Shown in pieces: positions 1-4,190 of a stretch of DNA of 5,260 bases. Source of the stretch: an uncultured Gemmatimonadales bacterium (GTDB lineage: Bacteria; Gemmatimonadota; Gemmatimonadetes; Longimicrobiales; Gaopeijiaceae); NCBI GenBank assembly GCA_937983085.1, contig CALJKZ010000581.1:1-5260 (forward strand). Direction: 5' to 3'. The notes under the pieces were generated by a model. That model made no database searches and was not told the origin of the DNA. It was given only the letters and a program-made list of their open reading frames with translations. Every line of letters starts with the position of its first letter. Within the stretch, counting starts at the first letter, position 1. Both the position numbers and the translations under genes were made by a program.

Positions 1-147
1 CCGCCGCGCCAGGCCCTCGACTTCTTCCGGGTGGATCGGTACGCGGCGCTGTTCCAGCAGCTGGACAAGCTCACGCCGTCGGCGTGGCGTCTCACGGCGG
101 GCGCCGACCCCGACCAACGCCGATTCCTCAGCCGACCCGGCGCGTGA
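1..147 (+). CDS. C-terminal end of a probable ABC transporter ATP-binding protein (ABCG-like), partial
   Basis: Frame 1 is open from the window edge to a TGA at 145-147 and gives 48 residues, including QALDFFRVDRYAALFQQLD. This resembles the tail that follows the nucleotide-binding domain in ABCG-type and FHA-linked bacterial ABC ATPases, where a short '(E/Q)AL-x-(F/Y)F-x-VD-x-(F/Y)A' segment leads into the membrane domain. The Walker A, signature and Walker B motifs would lie upstream of the window, so the ATPase assignment rests on this tail plus the adjoining ABC-2 permease. The gene ends 7 bases before the permease start, which suggests one operon and one transporter. It could be another protein, but the context makes an ATPase the best reading. 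Whether an FHA domain is present cannot be seen. Confidence 0.6.
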   Translation, partial: PPRQALDFFRVDRYAALFQQLDKLTPSAWRLTAGADPDQRRFLSRPGA

Positions 148-154
148 CCAACCC

Positions 155-901
155 GTGACGTCGGTCCCCGACTCCCGCCCTCCGGTCACCGTACTGGCCG
201 CGCGCTACCGAGCGACGCTCCTGGGTGAGCCGGGGGGCCTTCTGCTCCTGCTCCTTCAGGCGCCCCTCATCGGCTTCCTCTGCGCGGTCGTGTGGGGCTC
301 CATCGAGCGCGACACGCCCGCCCTGTACTTCGTGCTCTGCCTGACGGCGGTTTGGTTCGGTTGCATCAACGCCTGTAGGGAGATCGTGAAGGAGCGCGCC
401 ATCTTCGAGCGTGAGCGACTGTTCGGCGTGCGCCCGCGGGACTACGTCCTGTCCAAGGCGCGGGTGCTCGCCGGCCTCGGGGCCGTGCAGGTCATCCTGC
501 TCCAGGGCACCGTGGAGTGGTCCTTGTCGCTGAGGGGACCCATGCCCCTGGAGTTGCTGGCGCTCTTCGGGGCATCGCTCGCGGGCACGGGTCTCGGCCT
601 ACTCGTAAGCGCGTTGGCCTCGACCCAGGAGCGAGCGGTCTTCGCCGTGCCCCTCCTGCTCCTTCCACAAATCCTGTTCTCCGAGCTGGCCATTCCCGAT
701 ACTCTCTACAGCGACGTCGTCGCCACCGTGGAGAAGCTGATGCCGGTGCATTGGGCGTATCGGGTGTTCGAGGAGAGCACCGCCCTCGAGCCCCGGTGGC
801 ACATGGTGGCGCTGGCTCTGGTGGTCCTCTTCGCCATGGGGGCTCTCCTCATCGGAGCAGCCACGCTGGCGACGATGCCGCGTCGCGAGGTGGTGACGTA
901 G
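155..901 (+). CDS. ABC-2 type transporter permease (ABCG-like membrane subunit)
   Basis: This 248-residue integral membrane protein is the transmembrane partner of the ATPase ending just upstream. Hydrophobic segments lie at about residues 28-48, 56-73, 104-121, 131-154, 160-179 and 215-240, giving the six-helix layout of ABC-2 permeases. Between helices 2 and 3 it carries WFGCINACREIVKERAIFER (67-86), which matches the conserved cytoplasmic REIVKE..I..RER region of ABCG-type half transporters. That region couples the membrane part to the ATPase. The GTG start at 155 is the first usable start in the frame and has no clear Shine-Dalgarno sequence, so translation may depend on coupling to the upstream gene. 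In many relatives the ATPase and this domain form one polypeptide; here they are in different frames. The substrate cannot be inferred, and either export or another ABC-2 role is possible. Confidence 0.85.
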   Translation: MTSVPDSRPPVTVLAARYRATLLGEPGGLLLLLLQAPLIGFLCAVVWGSIERDTPALYFVLCLTAVWFGCINACREIVKERAIFERERLFGVRPRDYVLSKARVLAGLGAVQVILLQGTVEWSLSLRGPMPLELLALFGASLAGTGLGLLVSALASTQERAVFAVPLLLLPQILFSELAIPDTLYSDVVATVEKLMPVHWAYRVFEESTALEPRWHMVALALVVLFAMGALLIGAATLATMPRREVVT

Positions 902-914
902 TCGACGCGAGAGC

Positions 915-920
915 GGAGGT
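915..920 (+). promoter_or_regulatory. Ribosome binding site for the GTG start at 927
   Basis: GGAGGT, a near-perfect Shine-Dalgarno sequence, sits six bases before the GTG at 927. It supports this non-ATG start, and the encoded N-terminus (MNKIVSILVILAALL) has the form of a signal or anchor segment. Confidence 0.8.
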
Positions 921-926
921 GGCACC

Positions 927-1421
927 GTGAACAAGATCGTGAGCATCCTGGTGATTCTCGCCGCACTCCTCGGCGGCTACCTCGCCGTGGCCCACGTGTC
1001 CGGCGCCGCCTTCGCCACCCTCGGGCTTCCCTTGGGAGGAGACCGGGGCGAGTTGAGGCGAACCGCCCTCCAGTTCATGGAAGACGTCCAGTTCAAGGAC
1101 TTCCAGAAGGCCGCGGCGTACCACGCCCCGGAGCTCATCGACACCGTCGACATTCCCTTCCTCATCCAGCGTCTCTTCGCCGTGAAGCCGGAAGCGCTGG
1201 ACATCATGGACTACGAGGTGGTCTTCGCCGAGCTGGACAGCAGCGGCCTGCGGGCACGGGTGAAGCTGCGGGTGAGGGCGAAGCTCCTCCTGAACGAACG
1301 CATCGAGGAGCGGGAGCTCATCCTGTACTTCTACCGGGACACGGTCGCCGACCCGTGGTACATGAAGCTCGAGGACAGCCTTCGACAGCTCACGCCCGAC
1401 TCCACCCGGATCCACGAGTAG
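927..1421 (+). CDS. Membrane-anchored or exported protein of unknown function, NTF2-like appearance
   Basis: I do not recognise a named family. The 164-residue product begins with a short positive N-terminus and a hydrophobic segment at residues 4-22, either an uncleaved anchor or a signal peptide. There is no lipobox cysteine, and the protein has no cysteine at all. After a linker comes a helix-rich stretch (about 43-70, including FMEDVQFKDFQKAAAYHAPE). Alternating strand-like segments follow at about 95-101, 108-121 and 129-137, ending in DPWYMKLEDSLRQL (142-155). A helix pair followed by a curved sheet is typical of NTF2/SnoaL-like or DUF4878-type extracytoplasmic domains; that fold is inferred from pattern only. 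The gene starts 25 bases after the permease stop with its own strong ribosome binding site, so it is probably in the same operon and may work at the membrane with the transporter. It ends facing the alkyltransferase gene. Confidence 0.75.
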   Translation: MNKIVSILVILAALLGGYLAVAHVSGAAFATLGLPLGGDRGELRRTALQFMEDVQFKDFQKAAAYHAPELIDTVDIPFLIQRLFAVKPEALDIMDYEVVFAELDSSGLRARVKLRVRAKLLLNERIEERELILYFYRDTVADPWYMKLEDSLRQLTPDSTRIHE

Positions 1422-1470
1422 GCCGGGCGCGGGGAGAGGTCCAAGGAAGAGTTGCAGGCCCAGTTAGGAG
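1422..1470. other. Convergent intergenic gap with no recognisable terminator
   Basis: These 49 bases separate the stop codons of two converging genes. A bidirectional terminator would be expected, but I see no GC-rich stem followed by a T run on either strand. The only repeat is an 8-base direct copy, AGAGGTCC at 1435-1442 and 1473-1480, which is short enough to be chance. Termination may be Rho-dependent or lie inside the opposing genes. Confidence 0.5.
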
Positions 1471-2019
1471 CTAGAGGTCCAGCGGAATGACCTCAGGGTG
1501 GACCCGGCTGTTCGCGCTGACACCGTCGACGTCCACACCCTCCAGCTTGAGGAGTGAGACCTTGGCGGCGAGACCCCCGGAGAAGCCGATGAGCCGCCGG
1601 TCGGAGCCTACCACGCGGTGGCACGGGACGATGACCGGGATGGGATTCGCTCCCACGGCCTGGCCGACGGCCCGCGCCTGATCGGGTGTTCCCAACTCCT
1701 GGGCGATCTTGCCGTACGACGTGACGTGTCCGTACTCGATGGCGAGGAGGCGCTCGTACACGTCGCGCTGGAAGTCTGTGGTGACGTCCCCGAAGTCCAG
1801 GTCCAACTCGAAGGCCCGCAGACTCTTGTCGAAGTACGCCTGCACCTGCCGAACCGCCTCGCGAAGGTCCTCGGGCCACTCCGAAGGCTCGTCGGTATTC
1901 CGGTCCTTCGGAAGGCGGCCGAACTCGATCCGGCGCACGCCTCTCGCCGACGTCCAGATGGTGATGGGCCCGGCGCGCGTCTCCGGTAGATGAGCCGAGT
2001 GGACTTCGACCGAGGTCAG
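1471..2019 (-). CDS. ogt: Methylated-DNA--[protein]-cysteine S-methyltransferase (O6-alkylguanine-DNA alkyltransferase)
   Basis: The product is a suicide DNA repair protein that moves alkyl groups from O6-alkylguanine (and O4-alkylthymine) to its own cysteine. From the start chosen here it has 182 residues, normal for Ogt-type proteins. The N-terminal ribonuclease-like domain runs over about 1-75 (GPITIWTS...GVRRIEF). The C-terminal DNA-binding/active-site domain follows: FQRDVYERLLAIEYGHVTSY (83-102), the helix-turn-helix with the ARAVG arginine-finger motif (115-119; likely finger R116), the Asn hinge N125, the active-site PCHRV (Cys133) and a closing GFSGGLAAK.SLLKLEG. The start is uncertain. 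A CTG at 2019 overlaps the sufU TGA as CTGA and follows GGAGGG at 2025-2030. A GTG at 2085 lies deep inside sufU with no ribosome binding site. The GTG at 1938 would remove conserved N-terminal residues. The symbol could equally be a generic MGMT name. Coupling to sufU suggests it is the last gene of the SUF transcript. Confidence 0.93.
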   Translation of the reverse strand: MTSVEVHSAHLPETRAGPITIWTSARGVRRIEFGRLPKDRNTDEPSEWPEDLREAVRQVQAYFDKSLRAFELDLDFGDVTTDFQRDVYERLLAIEYGHVTSYGKIAQELGTPDQARAVGQAVGANPIPVIVPCHRVVGSDRRLIGFSGGLAAKVSLLKLEGVDVDGVSANSRVHPEVIPLDL

Positions 2020-2468
2020 TTGGTCCCTCCGCTGACTTCCTTCTTCAGCGCCTCTTGGAGGGCGTCGAAGCCGAGCAGCGCGCACTTGATGCGAACGGGG
2101 AACTTGCTTACGCCCTGGAGCGCCCGGAGGTCGCCGAGAGCCTTGTCCTTCGCCGCGTCCTCGTCGCCGTGCATCATGTCGGTGAAGCGACGGGCGAGGG
2201 TTCCTGCGTCGTCCAGGCTCCGACCCTGGAGGAGGGTCGTCATCATGCTCACCGACGCCTGGGAGATGGAGCAGCCCTGACCCACGAACTTGGCCTCGGC
2301 GATCTCGTCGCCCTCGATGCGTAGCTGAAGCCGGATCTCGTCACCGCAGACAGGATTCGCCATGTGGATCTCCACGCTTTTCCCGTCGAGCTCGGACTTG
2401 TTCCGGGGGTTCCGGTAGTGCTCGAGGATGAGCTGCTGGTAGAGCGAGCTGAGCTGCGGAGTTTCCAT
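2016..2468 (-). CDS. sufU: SufU, iron-sulfur cluster assembly sulfur-transfer protein
   Basis: SufU is a zinc-dependent sulfurtransferase that accepts persulfide from SufS and passes it on for cluster building on SufBCD; older literature calls it a U-type scaffold. From the ATG at 2468 the protein has 150 residues. Its zinc/active-site residues are Cys41 and Asp43 (NPVCGDE), Cys66 (GQGCSISQAS) and Cys129 (RIKCALLGF). The first three positions match the remembered numbering of Bacillus subtilis SufU without a gap, which favours this start. The segment between Cys66 and Cys129 includes ARRFTDMMHGDEDAAKDKAL and LQGVSKFP, the insertion that separates SufU from IscU. Alternative upstream starts are ATG 2480 and TTG 2498; none has a clear ribosome binding site. 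The gene lies 98 bases after sufS, the widest gap in this operon, and its stop overlaps the likely start of the alkyltransferase gene. Confidence 0.95.
   Translation of the reverse strand: METPQLSSLYQQLILEHYRNPRNKSELDGKSVEIHMANPVCGDEIRLQLRIEGDEIAEAKFVGQGCSISQASVSMMTTLLQGRSLDDAGTLARRFTDMMHGDEDAAKDKALGDLRALQGVSKFPVRIKCALLGFDALQEALKKEVSGGTN
2025..2030 (-). promoter_or_regulatory. Ribosome binding site supporting a CTG start of the alkyltransferase gene
   Basis: On the minus strand GGAGGG lies inside the last codons of sufU (Gly-Gly), six bases before the CTG at 2019-2017 that overlaps the sufU stop. It is the only strong Shine-Dalgarno sequence near the 5' end of this frame and decides the start chosen. 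A sequence constrained by the sufU Gly-Gly codons could also produce it by chance. Confidence 0.55.
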
Positions 2469-2548
2469 GGGCTTCGGCATGGGGTTCGCGGGGCGCAAAT
2501 GTAAGGTGCAGGTGACGAATCGGCACTAGGGCCGGTCCAACACGTGGC

Positions 2549-2563
2549 GCGGCGATGAGCCGC
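2549..2563 (-). repeat. Short GC hairpin just after the sufS stop
   Basis: GCGGC-GATGA-GCCGC (plus-strand reading) forms a perfect 5-bp stem with a 5-base loop, three bases downstream of the sufS TGA. No T run follows it in the transcribed direction, so it is not a standard intrinsic terminator. It could stabilise or punctuate the message between sufS and sufU. A 5-bp stem is common by chance in GC-rich DNA. Confidence 0.4.
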
Positions 2564-2566
2564 TCG

Positions 2567-3802
2567 TCAGGCAAAGATTCGGGCCACCTCGCCCAATCCC
2601 TCCACGAGCCGGTCCACGTCCTCCTGGACGTTGTACAGGTAGAACGAAGCCCTGGCCGTCGACGACACCCCGAAATGTTGCATCACGAGCTGGGCGCAGT
2701 GATGGCCGGCTCGGACAGCGACGCCCTCGGCGTCGAGAATGGTGGAGATGTCGTGAGGGTGGGCGTCGCCCAACGTGAAGGAGATCACGGCCGACCGTTC
2801 CTCCAGGGATCGCGGGCCGTAGATGGTCATTCCGGGGATCTCATCGAGCCGCCCCAGGGCGTACTCGAGGAGCGCCTTCTCGTGGGCGATGATTCCGTCC
2901 ATGCCCACGTCGGCCAGGTAGTCCACGGCGGCTCCGAACCCGATGGCTCCGGCGATGTTGGGTGTGCCCGCCTCGAACTTGTGGGGCAGCGCGGCCCAGG
3001 TGCTCTCGTCGCGGCTTACGACGTTGATCATCTCTCCGCCGCCCTGGTACGGAGACATCTCCTCCAGGAGTTCACGCTTGCCCCAGAGCACCCCGGTGCC
3101 CGTGGGGCCGCACATCTTGTGCCCACTGAAGGCGTAGAAGTCGGCTCCCAACGCCTGGACGTCCACCTTCGTGTGTACCGCTCCCTGGGCTCCGTCCACG
3201 ACCACCACGGCGCCGACGCGGTGGGCCGCCTCGATGACCGTCTGCACCGGATTGATGGTTCCCAGCGCGTTGGACACGTGGGAGATGGCCACCATGCGGG
3301 TCCGGTCGTTGATGAGGGTGTCCAGATCGTCGAGGATCCATCGACCCTGGTCATCGATCTCGATGTAGCGGAGGATGGCGCCGCGGCGCCTCGCCAAGAT
3401 CTGCCAGGGGACGATGTTGGAGTGGTGCTCGAGGACGGAGATGAGGATCTCGTCGCCCTCGTGGACGTGGTCCAGGCCCCACGCCATGGCCACCAGATTC
3501 AGCGACTCGGTGGTGCCCTTGGTCCAGATGACCTCCGCTGATTCGGCGGCGTTGATCCAGCGACCCACTTTCTCCCGCGCTTCCTCGTATCCCACCGTTG
3601 CACGGCGCGAAAGCTCGTGGATGCCGCGGTGCACGTTGGCGTTGTCGCGCTCGTAGTAGTCGTCGAGGGCGTCGAGTACGCGCTTGGGCTTCTGTGACGT
3701 GGCCGCGTTGTCCAGGTAGGCCAGCGGCTTCCCGTGAACGAGCTGGTCCAGCGTCGGGAAGTCGCGGCGTAGGACCCTGGGATCGAAGGGTTGGACCGTC
3801 AT
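2567..3802 (-). CDS. sufS: SufS, type II cysteine desulfurase
   Basis: SufS is a pyridoxal-phosphate enzyme that turns L-cysteine into L-alanine and leaves a persulfide on its own cysteine, supplying sulfur for Fe-S cluster assembly in the cytosol. The 411 residues match the usual length of about 405-420. Visible landmarks are YLDNAATSQKP (29-39), NVHRGIHELS (56-65), the cofactor-stacking His127 in EHHSNIVPW (125-133), VDGAQ with Asp204 and Gln207, and the Schiff-base Lys229 in FSGHKMCGPTGTG. The persulfide Cys369 is in VRAGHHCAQ, and a substrate-binding arginine (Arg384) is in TARASFYLYN. The RAGHHCA context and short active-site loop are those of the SufS/type II group, not IscS. The ATG at 3802 lies six bases after the Rieske gene, and GGAG at 3812-3815 serves as its ribosome binding site. 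The tight packing and downstream sufU point to the SufS-SufU pair acting together. Confidence 0.97.
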   Translation of the reverse strand: MTVQPFDPRVLRRDFPTLDQLVHGKPLAYLDNAATSQKPKRVLDALDDYYERDNANVHRGIHELSRRATVGYEEAREKVGRWINAAESAEVIWTKGTTESLNLVAMAWGLDHVHEGDEILISVLEHHSNIVPWQILARRRGAILRYIEIDDQGRWILDDLDTLINDRTRMVAISHVSNALGTINPVQTVIEAAHRVGAVVVVDGAQGAVHTKVDVQALGADFYAFSGHKMCGPTGTGVLWGKRELLEEMSPYQGGGEMINVVSRDESTWAALPHKFEAGTPNIAGAIGFGAAVDYLADVGMDGIIAHEKALLEYALGRLDEIPGMTIYGPRSLEERSAVISFTLGDAHPHDISTILDAEGVAVRAGHHCAQLVMQHFGVSSTARASFYLYNVQEDVDRLVEGLGEVARIFA

Positions 3803-3808
3803 GGGTGG

Positions 3809-4120
3809 CTACTCCACGTCGACGTAGACGTCGCCGTCCCGGATCTCCACGGGGAAGGTTCGAACGGGCCGGATGGCCGGGAGGGTCTTTCGTGCTCCGC
3901 TGCACGCATCGAAGCGGGCTCCGTGGTACATGCACACGACTTCCCGCCCGTCGAGCTCACCGTCGGAGAGCGGATAGTCTTCGTGGGAGCACTGGTCGAG
4001 GAGCGCGCAGATGTCGCCTTCGACGTTGGCCAGGACGATGCGGACCCCGTCGGCCCCGACGCCTTTGAGCTCGCCCTCCGGACAATCCGCGAGGGCTGCG
4101 ACTTTCACCCAATTGGCCAC
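3809..4120 (-). CDS. Rieske-type [2Fe-2S] ferredoxin, SUF-associated
   Basis: This 103-residue soluble protein carries a Rieske centre. The ligand pairs are Cys44-x-His46 (QCSHEDYPLSDG) and Cys63-x2-His66 (VCMYHGARFD), binding one [2Fe-2S] cluster. The length and lack of a membrane segment or Tat signal match the small ferredoxin subunits of non-heme dioxygenases. The usual disulfide cysteines of respiratory Rieske proteins are not in their normal places; Cys13, Cys38 and Cys73 are extra. No oxygenase gene is nearby. Instead the gene sits between sufD and sufS, a placement known from SUF operons of several phyla, so an accessory electron-transfer role or use as a cluster acceptor is likely, though not demonstrated. 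The GTG start at 4120 follows GAGGAG at 4128-4133. A 70-base leader with two hairpins separates it from sufD. Confidence 0.93.
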   Translation of the reverse strand: MANWVKVAALADCPEGELKGVGADGVRIVLANVEGDICALLDQCSHEDYPLSDGELDGREVVCMYHGARFDACSGARKTLPAIRPVRTFPVEIRDGDVYVDVE

Positions 4121-4127
4121 GCTGCTT

Positions 4128-4133
4128 CTCCTC
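4128..4133 (-). promoter_or_regulatory. Ribosome binding site for the Rieske gene GTG start
   Basis: GAGGAG on the minus strand lies seven bases before the GTG at 4120. It supports the non-ATG start and begins only six bases after the 20-bp palindrome, close enough for a stem there to affect ribosome access. Confidence 0.75.
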
Positions 4134-4139
4134 GGTTCT

Positions 4140-4159
4140 CGGGTTCGGATCCGAACCCG
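4140..4159. repeat. Perfect 20-bp palindrome in the sufD-Rieske gap
   Basis: The half-site CGGGTTCGGA is followed directly by its exact reverse complement, with no mismatch over 20 bases; the symmetry breaks on both sides (T4139 against C4160). In RNA it can fold as an 8-bp GC-rich stem closed by a four-base GATC loop. No T run follows in the transcribed (minus) direction, so a simple intrinsic terminator is unlikely. It could be a homodimeric regulator site, an mRNA processing or stabilising hairpin, or a control element for the Rieske start. It does not resemble the SufR or IscR operators I know. Confidence 0.7.
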
Positions 4160-4176
4160 CCTTCGACGTCAGGGAT

Positions 4177-4190
4177 GCCGGTGGTCCGGC
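4177..4190 (-). repeat. Short GC hairpin abutting the sufD stop
   Basis: GCCGG-TGGT-CCGGC (plus-strand reading) is a perfect 5-bp stem with a four-base loop, ending at the base next to the sufD TGA (4191-4193). With the 20-bp palindrome it puts two tandem stem-loops between sufD and the Rieske gene. No T run follows. Confidence 0.45.

Noticed and set aside
879..909. Inverted repeat CGCGTCG (879-885) / CGACGCG (903-909) around the permease stop
   Set aside because: The arms are only 7 bases with a 17-base loop and lie partly in coding sequence. This is expected by chance in GC-rich DNA, and no T run follows.
849..1415. A 188-codon open frame on the minus strand opposite the small anchored-protein gene
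   Set aside because: The plus-strand gene has a strong ribosome binding site, a signal-like N-terminus and a protein-like pattern. The reverse frame is low-complexity (Glu, Val, His, Leu) and typical of a shadow frame.
1435..1480. Direct repeat AGAGGTCC at 1435-1442 and 1473-1480
   Set aside because: Eight bases, two copies, one at the end of a gene; there is no further unit or mobile-element feature to support a functional repeat.
2085..2085. GTG at 2085 as start of the alkyltransferase
   Set aside because: It would overlap sufU by 70 bases at the codon for its last zinc cysteine and has no ribosome binding site. The extra residues are arginine-rich and unlike the family's N-terminus.
2555..3541. 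A 328-codon open frame on the plus strand opposite sufS
   Set aside because: It lies wholly antisense to a clear sufS with all catalytic residues. Its composition, rich in Val, His, Asp and Gly, is that of a mirror frame of GC-biased codons, and it resembles no family I know.
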